Counted from the first letter of the stretch, positions 9,062-18,277 are shown. The stretch: 64,000 bases of DNA from Paenibacillus abyssi (GCF_014640295.1 NZ_BMGR01000002.1:372001-436000); one strand, 5' to 3'. The notes: generated by a model not told the origin, from the letters alone. Numbers and translations: made by a program.

Positions 9062-10153
9062 CTAGAAAAATGCTTTTCCTGTATTGCCGTCGAATAAGTG
9101 GCACTTATCGCTCGAAATGTCGAAGTATACCGTATCGTTCAGCTTCGGTTTGAAGCTCGGCTCGGTCTCCGCCTTGATCTGGATATCGCCGACTTTAATC
9201 GTAATGATGTTCGTTTCGCCGAGCGGCTCGACGATATATACCTCGCCGGTCATAAGACGGCCGCTTGTCTTTTCAGTGAACATCTGAATATTATGCGGCC
9301 GCACGCCGAGCTTAACCGGTCCCGCGTGCCCGCCAAGCATGTGCTTCTGCTCGTCGCTTAACACAACCTTCAGGCCATAAGGGTTGATGAGCGACACGGC
9401 AGTGCCTTCGCTTTGAATAGAGCATGCGATAAAGTTCATCTGCGGCGTGCCGATAAAGCCCGCAACAAATTCATTGGCCGGGTTGAAATACACTTCATCC
9501 GGTGTGCCGAGCTGCTGAATGACGCCGTGATTCATAATCAGAATCTTGTCGGCCATTGTCATTGCCTCGACTTGGTCATGAGTCACATATACCGTCGTTA
9601 AGCCCAGCGCACGGTGTGTATGCTTGATTTTGTGCCTCATATAGCCTCTCAGCTCCGCGTCAAGATGGGACAGCGGTTCATCCATAATCGTCACATCCGG
9701 GTTTCGAACAAGCGCTCTTGCAATCGACACGCGCTGCTTTTGCCCATTGCTGAGGCTGCCGGGCATATAATTCAATATGCTGGTCAGCTGCATTTCCTGG
9801 GCAATAACAAGCACCTTCTCCCGAATGTCCGCTTTATTCATCTTTTTAACCGTTAGCGGATAAGCAAGGTTCTCATATACGGTAAAATGCGGATACAATC
9901 CGAAGTTCTCGAAGGACATCGCCACATTTCGCTCGCTTGGCTTTACATCGTTCACACGCCGTCCCCCTATGTAGAGGCTGCCGCTTGTGATGTCCTCCAA
10001 GCCCGCCAGCATCCGCAGGGTCGAGCTTTTCCCGCAGCCGGAAGGTCCCAGAATGGCAAAAAAATCTTTATCCTCGCATACAAAGTTGAGGTTTTTAATC
10101 GCTTCTACCTTGCCGTAATGCTTATCCACACCCTCAAATCTTATTTCCGCCAT
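9062..10153 (-). CDS. CUT1-type ABC transporter ATP-binding protein (UgpC/MalK family), second of two
   Basis: A protein of 363 residues. It has Walker A GPSGCGKSS, a degenerate signature SLSNGQKQR (usually LSGGQ), Walker B VTIMDEPLS, a His switch (VTHD) and a C-terminal MalK-type OB regulatory domain (about 235-363). The start ATG at 10153 follows AAGGGG by seven bases; a longer frame upstream has no good site. It begins 16 bases after the stop of the neighbouring ATPase gene. The two ATPases differ in sequence and probably form a heterodimer energising the two permeases upstream, as in GlpS/GlpT-type operons. The altered signature loop suggests asymmetric ATP hydrolysis. Confidence 0.9.
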   Translation of the reverse strand: MAEIRFEGVDKHYGKVEAIKNLNFVCEDKDFFAILGPSGCGKSSTLRMLAGLEDITSGSLYIGGRRVNDVKPSERNVAMSFENFGLYPHFTVYENLAYPLTVKKMNKADIREKVLVIAQEMQLTSILNYMPGSLSNGQKQRVSIARALVRNPDVTIMDEPLSHLDAELRGYMRHKIKHTHRALGLTTVYVTHDQVEAMTMADKILIMNHGVIQQLGTPDEVYFNPANEFVAGFIGTPQMNFIACSIQSEGTAVSLINPYGLKVVLSDEQKHMLGGHAGPVKLGVRPHNIQMFTEKTSGRLMTGEVYIVEPLGETNIITIKVGDIQIKAETEPSFKPKLNDTVYFDISSDKCHLFDGNTGKAFF

Positions 10154-10169
10154 GGTCATTCCCCTTCCG

Positions 10170-11258
10170 TCACAGAACCATTCTTTCTTTTGTAACCGTA
10201 TCAAACAAGTGCAAATAGGCGTAATCAAACTGCAGATGCACGGTTTGGCCTAATGTGATCGAGCGATCGCGGTCCGACTTGACCACAAGCATCCTGCCGC
10301 CTACCTGCACCGTGACGATCTGCTGACGGCCAAGCGGTTCAACATCGTCGACAATCGCAGCTAAACTATTATCCGAGCCGGCAGGAACCAGATTAATGTT
10401 ATTGGGCCTGATCCCGATATCAACAGCCTTCCCTGAGAACGAACCCGGCAGCGGAACCTCGAAGGTCTGTCCTTCCCAGCTTCCGTATACCTTGCCATCC
10501 CGCGCAGCCAGCTCCGCCTGAAAAATATTCATCGGCGGTTCCCCTACAATTGTCGCAACAAATTCATTCCTCGGCTGAAAATAAATCTCTTCCGGCGTTC
10601 CAATTTGCTGCAGCTCCCCATTATTGGTCACAGCGATTCGATCGGCCATGGCCATTGCCTCAATATAGTCATGGGTCACATAGATGATCGTCGCCCCCAG
10701 ATCCTGATGGATCCGCTTTAATTCCCCCCGCATCTGAACACGAAGCTTCGCATCCAAGTGAGCCAATGGCTCATCCATCAGGATAACGGAGGTTTTCTTG
10801 ACCAGCGCCCGTGCCAGTGAGACCCTTTGCCGCTGGCCGCCGCTTAACTGGTCCGTTCTCCGCTCCAGCTTATCATCCAAGCCGACCATTTTCGCCGCTT
10901 CCTGTACGCGCTTTTCGATTTCCGACGCCGAGAACTGCCCTTTCTTTTTCGGCGATTTCAGAGGAAACGAGATATTCTCTCTTACTGACAAATGCGGATA
11001 TAAAGCGTAGTTCTCGAAGACCATCGACAAATCACGATCCTGCGGGGAAGTACGGGTGTAATCCCGCTCCCCGAAGAAGACGCTGCCGCCCGTTACCTCT
11101 TCAATGCCCGCGATCATTTTGAGAATCGTCGTCTTGCCGGCTCCGGACGGGCCCAGAATCGCCAGGAACTCCTTCTCCTTGCACTCCATGGTCAACCGGT
11201 TAATGATCAGGTTATCATCATATTTTTTCACGACTTGATTCAGTCTGATAGATGCCAT
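10170..11258 (-). CDS. CUT1-type ABC transporter ATP-binding protein (UgpC/MalK family), first of two
   Basis: A protein of 362 residues with the complete ABC motif set: Walker A GPSGAGKTT, signature LSGGQRQR, Walker B VILMDEPLAHLD, His switch VTHDYIEAM and a C-terminal TOBE/OB domain of MalK type. The start ATG follows GAGAGGG by eight bases. It lies between the permease gene and a second, more divergent ATPase gene. Its intact signature suggests that it forms the fully active ATP site of the pair. Confidence 0.92.
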   Translation of the reverse strand: MASIRLNQVVKKYDDNLIINRLTMECKEKEFLAILGPSGAGKTTILKMIAGIEEVTGGSVFFGERDYTRTSPQDRDLSMVFENYALYPHLSVRENISFPLKSPKKKGQFSASEIEKRVQEAAKMVGLDDKLERRTDQLSGGQRQRVSLARALVKKTSVILMDEPLAHLDAKLRVQMRGELKRIHQDLGATIIYVTHDYIEAMAMADRIAVTNNGELQQIGTPEEIYFQPRNEFVATIVGEPPMNIFQAELAARDGKVYGSWEGQTFEVPLPGSFSGKAVDIGIRPNNINLVPAGSDNSLAAIVDDVEPLGRQQIVTVQVGGRMLVVKSDRDRSITLGQTVHLQFDYAYLHLFDTVTKERMVL

Positions 11259-11278
11259 TAGCTATACCCTCTCTCCAA

Positions 11279-12130
11279 TCACTTCTGTTCTTTGAGCAAT
11301 CCGCTCACAATGTACTTATCCATCAGAATGGCAATGAGAGTCGGCGGCAGAATGGCCACGACGCCCGTTGCGGAGATGATCGACCATTTCGGTTCCATTT
11401 GCGCATTCAAGCCCGAGATAAATACCGGGAAGGTCTGTGCGTCCTGGAAGGTCAGAATCAAGGCAATCAAGAATTCGTTCCATGCGAATATAAATGACAG
11501 TAAGAATGCCGATGCCAAGCCGGGCTTGGCCAAAGGAAGCACAATCTTGCGAATCTGATCAAACTTGCTGTACCCGTCGATGGCTGCCGCATGCTCCAGA
11601 TCGGCGGATATGCCCGCAAAATAGTCTTTTAACAAAAATACCGTAATCGGAATGTTCATCCATGTATAGATAATGATCATACCGAGCTTTGTATCGAGCA
11701 GTCCGAAAAAGCGGAACATGATGAACAAGGCGATCGCGGCGACAATCGGCGGCATCATGCGCTGGGACAGAATCGTGAAGGCAATATCGTCATTGCGCAT
11801 CGGGCCGTATTTGTATTTATATCTCGCCAAACCATAAGCAGCCATCGCCCCGATCACCAGGGCAAAGAATGAACTGATGAGGCCGATCAAAATACTGTTC
11901 ATGAATCCCATTAAGAACCTGTCTTTTCCCTCGCCAAATAAATAGGTCCATGCCGAGGTCGTCGGCGTGAAGTCGATACCCGGAATGTAGGTGGGCTGCC
12001 CGTAAATATCCGTCGGCACTTTAAAAGAGGTGATCACGGTCCAATATAGCGGGAACAAAATAAATAACATCCAAAGGGTTAGAAAAGCGATCCGGAGAAT
12101 GGAACCCCACTTTACATTGCTCGATTTCAT
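11279..12130 (-). CDS. CUT1 ABC transporter permease (MalG type)
   Basis: A protein of 283 residues with six predicted membrane segments. The EAA loop near residue 180 (LEHAAAIDGYSKFDQIRKIVLPLAKPGL) contacts the ATPase. The long periplasmic-side insertion after the first segment and the short C-terminus are typical of MalG-like subunits. It overlaps the upstream permease gene by four bases (ATGA), showing translational coupling. It pairs with the MalF-like permease and the two ATPases in this operon. Substrate is inferred from the nucleoside hydrolase that heads the operon. Confidence 0.92.
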   Translation of the reverse strand: MKSSNVKWGSILRIAFLTLWMLFILFPLYWTVITSFKVPTDIYGQPTYIPGIDFTPTTSAWTYLFGEGKDRFLMGFMNSILIGLISSFFALVIGAMAAYGLARYKYKYGPMRNDDIAFTILSQRMMPPIVAAIALFIMFRFFGLLDTKLGMIIIYTWMNIPITVFLLKDYFAGISADLEHAAAIDGYSKFDQIRKIVLPLAKPGLASAFLLSFIFAWNEFLIALILTFQDAQTFPVFISGLNAQMEPKWSIISATGVVAILPPTLIAILMDKYIVSGLLKEQK

Positions 12131-13047
12131 TTTGCAGCGACCCCCATTTCCGCAACCGCTCCTTCATCAGGCAGTTCGATATTCTTTCTCTTCTTTAACA
12201 CAAGCTTTAGGAACACGGTGCACAGCACGACAACGATAATCAGCAGAATAATACAAATGGCTGCCGCATAGCTGAGATTGAAGTTTCTCAGCCCGACCGT
12301 ATAGGCATAGATCGTCGAGGTTGTCGTCGCCGTTCCCGGACCACCGGAGGTAATAACAAAGATCGTATCGAATATTTTGAATGTCTCAATCGAGCGAAGC
12401 AGGATGGCGGCAATCGAAGCCGGAATCAGCATTGGAAAGGTCAGGTCCTTGAATATTTTCCATTCGCTCGAGCCGTCTACCCTTGCGGATTCATACGGCT
12501 CTTTCGGCAAGGATTGAAAGCCGGCCATCAGAATCAACGCAATTAATGGCGTCCATTCCCATACATCAACCAAGATTACAGATATAACCGCCATTGTTGA
12601 ATTGGTGATCCAACTGACGGTGGGAAGCCCGAGAAAACCAAGGAAATGGTTAATAGGTCCGTAGGATTCATCGAACAGCATTTTCCACATAAAACCGATA
12701 ACGACCGGAGCCAGCATCATCGGGAGCAGAATCAGGATACGGATGGCCTTTTTTCCCCTGACAACTTTATTGACGGTCATCGCCAGCAGGAATCCAAGCA
12801 CATATTCGATTGCAACGGCAACAACAACAATAACGCATGTAATCAACAAGGTTTTTAGAAATAATTCATCTGTGAAGGCTCGTTTATAATTGTCAAATCC
12901 GGCAAATTGCATCTTGCCGCCCAGCTTCCAATTGGAAAAGCTAAGGACCAGCGTGAACAAAAGCGGGAAAATCGTAACCGCCAAAAACATGACCAAGGCG
13001 GGCGCAACCAAGAGATGCTTCGTTATTGTGCCACGGGGTTTCTTCAT
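12127..13047 (-). CDS. CUT1 ABC transporter permease (MalF type)
   Basis: A protein of 306 residues with six membrane segments and an EAA loop (EPYESARVDGSSEWKIFKDLTFPMLIP) near residues 190-215. The basic N-terminus before the first segment is usual for MalF/UgpA-like subunits. It starts at ATG eight bases after AAGGAG. A strong stem-loop separates it from the binding-protein gene upstream (13098-13133), which usually leaves more transcript for the binding protein than for the permeases. Confidence 0.92.
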   Translation of the reverse strand: MKKPRGTITKHLLVAPALVMFLAVTIFPLLFTLVLSFSNWKLGGKMQFAGFDNYKRAFTDELFLKTLLITCVIVVVAVAIEYVLGFLLAMTVNKVVRGKKAIRILILLPMMLAPVVIGFMWKMLFDESYGPINHFLGFLGLPTVSWITNSTMAVISVILVDVWEWTPLIALILMAGFQSLPKEPYESARVDGSSEWKIFKDLTFPMLIPASIAAILLRSIETFKIFDTIFVITSGGPGTATTTSTIYAYTVGLRNFNLSYAAAICIILLIIVVVLCTVFLKLVLKKRKNIELPDEGAVAEMGVAAK

Positions 13048-13097
13048 GTCGTGAGCTCCTTCTTATCCATTCAGAATGCCTTTACTCAACCATTAAT

Positions 13098-13133
13098 ATT
13101 TCGGGAGATATATAATCATATATCTCCCGAAAT
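13098..13133 (-). promoter_or_regulatory. Intercistronic stem-loop between binding protein and permease genes
   Basis: A perfect 16-bp inverted repeat (98-113 with 118-133) has an AATC loop but no T-run on the minus strand. It is probably an mRNA-stabilising or partial-termination element. The same arrangement occurs at 50245-50278. Confidence 0.75.
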
Positions 13134-13140
13134 GAACCGA

Positions 13141-14610
13141 TTATTGATTGTAGCCGTTCAGGTAAAACTTCTTCTGATTATCCACGCCGATCTCCTCATT
13201 GAGACGATTCCACTCTTTGGCCACTGCATCTAACGCATCCTGCGACGATTTCTCACCGGCAAGCGCCTGCTGAATGCCGACGCCAAGGGCATCGAGATAG
13301 GAACCGGCTTTTAGAACGCGCAGATCAATCTGTACATTGGGATGTGTATACGATTCTTTTATCGTATCCAGATAACCCTTAGGCTCAAAGAAATTCGTCG
13401 GCGAGTTTTCCCATGCCGCCGGGTCTTCGAGATGCTTGCCACGGTAAGGATTTCTTGCCGTACCGGGCGTTGTGACGCCGGCAAGCGCATTTTCATCGGT
13501 ATCCAGTGAATTAATCAGGTCGAACGCAAGCTCGGGATTCGAAGCCGACGTTGTGATCGATGTCGTGAAACCGCTAAAAGCCAGATATGGCGCATAGGAT
13601 ACCTGATCCTGCTGATCCCAAGCTTTCGTCTTCGCGTTGTAAATTTCTTTGCTGCCTGGTGCCAGAGCAAAGCCGATCTTGTCTTTAATTTTCGACTTAT
13701 CCGGATCTTGGGCCATGATGCCGATATCCGCCCAGTCGATCGCAAGTGCGGATTGGCCGGCTACATAGTTGCCCCGCACCTCGCCGCCACCGTAGTTGAC
13801 CATGTTCGGCGGTCCGAATTTCTTAATCTCGACCCATTCCTCAAGCGCTTTCACAAATGCGGGATTATTGACCTGCGGCTCCATCGTCTCCGGATCAAAG
13901 AACAAGTACCCTTTGGCATCCGGATGAGCCGCGTAGCTTGCCGCCCTCGTGATATAGATGTAACCGTCAACATTTTTCGGCGCCAACGCTTCCAGCGCGC
14001 CATAATTCATCTGGCCGTCATTGTCCCAATCCCAGCCGTTAAAGAACTCCGCTACATCCCGGTATTCCGCCCAAGTTGTTGGCGGTGCGAGCGGGTAGCC
14101 GTATTTATCTTCAAATTGCTTCTTATATTCTTCGTTTTCCAGAGCATCTTTGCGGTAATACATGATGATGCTGTCCCCGTCAATCGGAACGGCATACCGC
14201 TTCCCGTCAAACTTCTGCATGTTCGCAAAGGCAGGAATAATATCATCCCAGTTGTTTTTCTCCGCCATAAAAGGCTCTAAATCCTGAATATAGTTGCCTT
14301 CCACAAAGTCGGAAAGCCAGTTGGATGGATATACGACCACGTCATAAGAGTTTGTTCCTGTCGCAAAGGAAGTAACGAGCTTTTCATAGAGCGATCCAAA
14401 AGGGATCTCTATGATGTTCATGGTCGCACCGGTGCGCGCTTCCCATTCATCCTTAATCATTGTCAAGCTGCTTGTCGCAAAACTGCCGACGGCCACATTC
14501 ACTACTTTACTGCCGCCCCCTGCGCTGTTGTTGCCATTGCTGCATCCACTCAGAATCAGAACGCTTGCCATTACAACCATAAGAACAGACAAGAAAAACT
14601 TTTTAGCCAT
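13141..14610 (-). CDS. CUT1 ABC transporter substrate-binding lipoprotein
   Basis: A protein of 489 residues starting MAKKFFLSVLMVVMASV, with a lipobox LILSGCS, so the mature protein is anchored by Cys at about residue 24. The rest has the family 1 extracellular solute-binding fold (about residues 35-440). The start ATG at 14610 follows GAGGGGG and makes a clean signal peptide; the longer frame to 14688 does not. It follows the nucleoside hydrolase gene by about 110 bases and precedes the permeases. The likely ligand is a nucleoside or riboside, inferred from operon context. Most bacterial nucleoside ABC systems use BmpA-type proteins instead. Confidence 0.9.
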   Translation of the reverse strand: MAKKFFLSVLMVVMASVLILSGCSNGNNSAGGGSKVVNVAVGSFATSSLTMIKDEWEARTGATMNIIEIPFGSLYEKLVTSFATGTNSYDVVVYPSNWLSDFVEGNYIQDLEPFMAEKNNWDDIIPAFANMQKFDGKRYAVPIDGDSIIMYYRKDALENEEYKKQFEDKYGYPLAPPTTWAEYRDVAEFFNGWDWDNDGQMNYGALEALAPKNVDGYIYITRAASYAAHPDAKGYLFFDPETMEPQVNNPAFVKALEEWVEIKKFGPPNMVNYGGGEVRGNYVAGQSALAIDWADIGIMAQDPDKSKIKDKIGFALAPGSKEIYNAKTKAWDQQDQVSYAPYLAFSGFTTSITTSASNPELAFDLINSLDTDENALAGVTTPGTARNPYRGKHLEDPAAWENSPTNFFEPKGYLDTIKESYTHPNVQIDLRVLKAGSYLDALGVGIQQALAGEKSSQDALDAVAKEWNRLNEEIGVDNQKKFYLNGYNQ

Positions 14611-14719
14611 CTTAGACTTGCCCCCTCGTTTGTCATTGACCATGGAAAAATGAAGGGCACCAGGTCTCTTCCATCCCCATGGTTGCAAATAAGTGCCCTA
14701 TAGATTCCCAGGTGAGAAA

Positions 14720-15700
14720 TTATTTCTTACAAATACGATCCGTGAACTGCTCTGTGAAGCGTTTATGGTCAACGTCAATTGCTACATTCATATTGAACGG
14801 CAATTTTTTCGGAATGGTCCGCAGGATATCATTTCGAATGAGCAAATCGCGCGGCACCAAGGTTTGAGCGAATTCAAGCGCAACGTGCAGGCGGGTCTCC
14901 GTAATAAAAGTTCTGTCAAACGCAACTGCAATCGTCAGCGGGTCATGCAGCCATAAGCCGGTGTGCTCTGTCGGAATGCCTACGGTCAGGTAAATTTGTT
15001 TCTCTTGCGGCGGCCATACGGCCAGAATGTCGCTTACCAATTTGGCGATTGGCGTGTCCGTCGTGTTGATCCGGTCAACCTGCTCGTCTGTGAGCGGCAC
15101 CTTGAGCGTCACGTCGATCGGCACCAGCGTAATGTTCATGCCGGATTCAACGACAATTTTGGCTGCTTTCGTGTCGTTATTCAGGTTGTATTCCTCGATC
15201 GGCGAACGGGTAACGCCCTTCTCGTCCACGATCGGCACGATAACGCCGCCCATAATGATCAATTCTTTAACTTTATCTACGATCTTAGGCTCTTTCATAA
15301 TGGCATGCGCCACATTGGAAACGGTACCAAGCGTGATCAGCGTCACTTCATTCGGATATTTCATAACCTGCTCGATGATCATATCGACCGCATGAATATC
15401 GCTTGGCTTCAGCGAATCATCCTTCCAATCCGCTTCGGTGAGAATGTTCTCGCCTTCAAACCCGAACATGAGAGCGTATTCATCCATCGGCTGGCCGACA
15501 CCGCTGCACACGGGAATGTCTTCTCTGCCGGCAACTCTTAAAATTTTCTTCGCGATTCGCGATCTGACATCAACATCCCCGTAACAGGTTGTAACGGCCA
15601 AGACCTCTACTTCAGGACTTTGTACGCCATAGAGGACTGCGAAAGCGTCATCATAATACGTACCGATATCCGTGTCGATAATAATCTTTTGTTTTGCCAT
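14720..15700 (-). CDS. Inosine/uridine-preferring nucleoside hydrolase
   Basis: A protein of 326 residues with the calcium-binding N-terminal motif DTDIGTYYDDAFA, a variant of DTDPGxDDAxA that has a two-residue Tyr insertion instead of a single residue before the Asp pair. The core LGTVSNVAHAI and the C-terminal HDPLTIA Asp ligand are also present. The family hydrolyses a nucleoside to free base and ribose in the cytoplasm. It is the first gene of the minus-strand operon and lies downstream of a promoter flanked by LacI-type operators. Released ribose can be phosphorylated by the ribokinase across the divergent promoter. Base preference cannot be read from sequence. Confidence 0.9.
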   Translation of the reverse strand: MAKQKIIIDTDIGTYYDDAFAVLYGVQSPEVEVLAVTTCYGDVDVRSRIAKKILRVAGREDIPVCSGVGQPMDEYALMFGFEGENILTEADWKDDSLKPSDIHAVDMIIEQVMKYPNEVTLITLGTVSNVAHAIMKEPKIVDKVKELIIMGGVIVPIVDEKGVTRSPIEEYNLNNDTKAAKIVVESGMNITLVPIDVTLKVPLTDEQVDRINTTDTPIAKLVSDILAVWPPQEKQIYLTVGIPTEHTGLWLHDPLTIAVAFDRTFITETRLHVALEFAQTLVPRDLLIRNDILRTIPKKLPFNMNVAIDVDHKRFTEQFTDRICKK

Positions 15701-15749
15701 GATTTGATTTCCTCCGTTTTCTCATGTTTTAGTTTGGGTTATGGTTTCA

Positions 15750-15761
15750 GGTAACGTTACC
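15750..15761. promoter_or_regulatory. LacI-type operator 1 of the nucleoside locus
   Basis: A perfect palindrome GGTAACGTTACC lies about 10 bases downstream of the minus-strand -10 box, in the early transcribed region. LacI-family sites typically have a central CG. It is nearly identical to the site at 15827-15838. Confidence 0.75.
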
Positions 15762-15769
15762 ATGTTATA

Positions 15770-15798
15770 AATTTAGTATACGCTTACACCTTTGTCAA
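15770..15798 (-). promoter_or_regulatory. Sigma-A promoter of the nucleoside operon with an overlapping cre-like site
   Basis: On the minus strand TTGACA (15793-15798) and TAAATT (15770-15775) are separated by 17 bases. The spacer holds TGTAAGCGTATACT (15775-15788), which fits the CcpA cre pattern TGNAANCGNWNNCW. This suggests catabolite repression on top of LacI control. Confidence 0.65.
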
Positions 15799-15826
15799 CA
15801 CTAAATTTTTAAACTTATTTTTTTAT

Positions 15827-15838
15827 GGTAACCTTACC
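15827..15838. promoter_or_regulatory. LacI-type operator 2 of the nucleoside locus
   Basis: GGTAACCTTACC is one base off the operator at 15750-15761. It lies between the two divergent promoters. A half site GGTAAC at 15875-15880 overlaps a possible plus-strand -10 box (TTTACA at 15848, TATGGT at 15872) of the LacI gene. The remainder of the 15701-16017 gap shows nothing else. Confidence 0.65.
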
Positions 15839-16017
15839 ACACTGTTCTTTACAAATCATTTTTAATCGTGATATGGTAACTATAAGGTCTACCCTTCCAT
15901 CCCTTTTTCACCCGGGAAATTCGTGAGCCAAACTGTAAAATATGGTTATGTTAAGTTAAAATGAATAAGTTAATAATCATTTATTTTAACTAGTCAAAAG
16001 GGTGTGCAAATGACGTT

Positions 16018-17025
16018 ATGGCAACCATTAAAGATGTTGCAAAGCTGGCCGGAATTTCGGTATCAACTGTCTCGAGAGTGCTGAATAAAAGCGGCTATGT
16101 GAATGAGGAAACGTTAAAAAAAGTAAACCTGGCCATTAAACAATTGAATTATAAACCCAGCCAAATTGCCAGAGGAATGATCAGCCGGAAAACCAATACG
16201 CTTGGATTAATCCTTCCGGATATCCGCAACGTATTCTTTCCGGAGCTGGCCAGAGCGATTGAGGATGTTGCGCAAAAGCAAGGGTACAGCGTCATCGTGT
16301 GCAATTCGGATAATGACCGCGAGAAGGAAGAGTCCTATTTCCAGCTGCTCCAGGAGAAATATGTCGATGGGATCATCCTGGCCGGCGAAGTGACGGATAA
16401 CCAGGTCCAGACGCTTAAAGACCGCGGGATCGCTTTTCTGGTCATCGATACGATCGTGGACTTTATGCCTGTCCTGTCCGTTCATACCGACCATATCAAT
16501 GGGGCCTTCTTGGCTGTCACCCATCTGATCGAGCAGGGCTATCGACGCATTGCCCATATCCGCGGACCGGCAGCAAGCTCAACGGCCGAGAACCGTCTGG
16601 AAGGTTACAAGCAGGCGCTTTCCAAGGCCGGAATAGCGTACGACAGCAGTCTCGTTCAAATGGGGGATTACCAGATTGAAAGCGGCCATGATGCCATGAA
16701 CAAGCTGCTGGTCATGAGCAATCCGCCCGATGCGGTGTTTGTCGCCAATGATTTAATGGCGCTTGGCGCAATGGATATCATCTCCGACCGCGGATTGAAA
16801 ATCCCGGATGACATCGGCATTATCGGCTTTGACGGACTGCAGCTGGGTTCGGTGGTAAAGCCCAAGCTCTCCACGGTTGCGCAGCCGATCTATGAGATTG
16901 GAACCATCGCCGCCGAGATGCTGATCGAATCGATTCGCAACCCGGAAAAAGAGAAAAACAGCGTTATTTTGCAACCAAAGCTGGTGATTCGAGACTCTAG
17001 TACAAGAGGGAAGGCTGGAGATTAA
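16018..17025 (+). CDS. LacI-family transcriptional repressor of the nucleoside locus
   Basis: A protein of 335 residues. The N-terminal helix-turn-helix (IKDVAKLAGISVSTVSRVLN) and hinge (YKPSQIARGM) are typical of LacI, followed by a periplasmic-binding-like effector domain (about 60-330). It is divergent from the hydrolase/transporter operon, with two matching operators between them, and is followed two bases later by ribokinase. It most likely represses both transcripts and is released by ribose, a nucleoside or ribose phosphate. The effector is inferred. An out-of-frame ATG at 16010 precedes the start and the ribosome binding site is poorly placed, so expression may be low. Confidence 0.9.
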   Translation: MATIKDVAKLAGISVSTVSRVLNKSGYVNEETLKKVNLAIKQLNYKPSQIARGMISRKTNTLGLILPDIRNVFFPELARAIEDVAQKQGYSVIVCNSDNDREKEESYFQLLQEKYVDGIILAGEVTDNQVQTLKDRGIAFLVIDTIVDFMPVLSVHTDHINGAFLAVTHLIEQGYRRIAHIRGPAASSTAENRLEGYKQALSKAGIAYDSSLVQMGDYQIESGHDAMNKLLVMSNPPDAVFVANDLMALGAMDIISDRGLKIPDDIGIIGFDGLQLGSVVKPKLSTVAQPIYEIGTIAAEMLIESIRNPEKEKNSVILQPKLVIRDSSTRGKAGD

Positions 17026-17027
17026 CA

Positions 17028-17954
17028 TTGAAATCAAAAGCGCGCATTGTTGTAGTCGGCAGCATTAACATGGATATGGTGATCAATTCTCCTACGCTGC
17101 CTGTTAAAGGAGAGACTATACTCGGTGAGGATTATTTCACGGTGCCTGGCGGCAAAGGGGCTAATCAAGCCGTAGCGGCAAGCCGATTAGGAGCTCACGT
17201 GGTCATGTTCGGGTGTTTGGGCCAGGACCAGTTCGGACAGCAGCTGCTGCAGCACCTCCAGAATGAAGGCATTGTTACAGACAACATTACGGTGCTGGAG
17301 GAATCTCCTACCGGCGTGGCCTTCATTCCCGTAACCCCTTCCGGAGACAATTGCATTGTCGTATCGCCAGGCGCGAATATGCGGTTAACTCCGCAGCATA
17401 TCGAGCAGGGCGAAGAGATCATCAAGAACGCCGATGTGTTGATGGTACAGCTGGAAATTCCGATGGAAACCGTTAGAACGGCATTGCAAATCGCCAAGAA
17501 GCATAATGTCATCACGATCTTGAATCCGGCGCCGGCCAAGGCCTTATCCAATGATATCTATCAACTGACCGATATCATTACGCCGAACGAAACGGAAGGC
17601 AGCTTGCTCGCCGCAGGAAATGTGCAGCAATCGTTAAGCGCGGAGGCAATCATGTCGGAGCTCTCGCAATCGGGCGTCGGCAAAGTACTGTTAACACGCG
17701 GCGGAGACGGCGTGGTTTATCAGGATGATAACGGGATCAGCGTAGTTCCTGCCTGCAAGGTTGAGGTAGTCGATACCACTGCAGCCGGAGATGCCTGCAA
17801 CGCAGCGCTGGCTGTGGCATTGGCAGAGAAATTAAACTTCCCGGAAGCTGTGGAATTCGCGGTCAAGACCTCCGCCCTCTCTGTAACCAAAGCAGGCGCT
17901 CAGACCTCATTGCCTTATCGGGATGAAGTCGAGCGGTTCATCTGCCAATTATAG
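17028..17954 (+). CDS. rbsK: Ribokinase (PfkB family)
   Basis: A protein of 308 residues with the ribokinase signature GGKGANQAVAASRLG near residue 40 and the C-terminal ATP-site motif DTTAAGDACNAA, where the catalytic Asp follows Gly and Ala. The more usual continuation is DTFNGA. The enzyme makes D-ribose 5-phosphate from ribose and ATP. It begins with TTG seven bases after GGCTGGAG, two bases past the LacI stop, so the two genes form one transcript. It would consume ribose released by the divergent nucleoside hydrolase. Confidence 0.92.
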   Translation: MKSKARIVVVGSINMDMVINSPTLPVKGETILGEDYFTVPGGKGANQAVAASRLGAHVVMFGCLGQDQFGQQLLQHLQNEGIVTDNITVLEESPTGVAFIPVTPSGDNCIVVSPGANMRLTPQHIEQGEEIIKNADVLMVQLEIPMETVRTALQIAKKHNVITILNPAPAKALSNDIYQLTDIITPNETEGSLLAAGNVQQSLSAEAIMSELSQSGVGKVLLTRGGDGVVYQDDNGISVVPACKVEVVDTTAAGDACNAALAVALAEKLNFPEAVEFAVKTSALSVTKAGAQTSLPYRDEVERFICQL

Positions 17955-17994
17955 ATGCCCGCGTAAAACTTATCATGTCTTATCTTTGAATGAT

Positions 17995-18031
17995 AAACCT
18001 CCAAACCCACGGATCGTGGTTTTGGAGGTTT
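17995..18031 (+). terminator. Terminator of the lacI-rbsK operon
   Basis: A long stem (AAACCTCCAAACCCAC pairing with GTGGTTTTGGAGGTTT, one mismatch) lies 40 bases after ribokinase, followed by a weak T-rich stretch. The following bases to 18153 show no further feature. Confidence 0.75.
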
Positions 18032-18153
18032 GTTAGCTTAATCCACTATAGAAGCTCATTGATTTGACTTGAAATTTACTCCCGCGCTACAACCGTTATT
18101 TTACATGATTTGTGCTAGCATATTTATCCCTTAATAAACCGATGACAGCATCT

Positions 18154-18273
18154 CTACACCAGGGTCTCCACCCATTTCACTCCATGATCTTTCAGGTCTT
18201 CGGCCATAATGTAAGAGTGAGACTGTGGTTTCATATTAAATGAACCAGTTTTACCCCTGTCTTCAACGTGTAG
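18154..18273 (-). pseudogene. Possible coding fragment downstream of the SRPBCC gene
   Basis: On the minus strand a frame gives a protein-like tail containing SFNMKPQSHSYIMAEDL and HGVKWVETLV, ending at a TAG at 18154. It has no start or ribosome binding site of its own and begins just after the SRPBCC stop. It may be the end of a decayed gene or chance. No family is recognised. Confidence 0.25.
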
Positions 18274-18277
18274 CCTA

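Noticed and set aside
14963-15541. 192-residue open frame on the plus strand
   Set aside because: Antisense to the nucleoside hydrolase.
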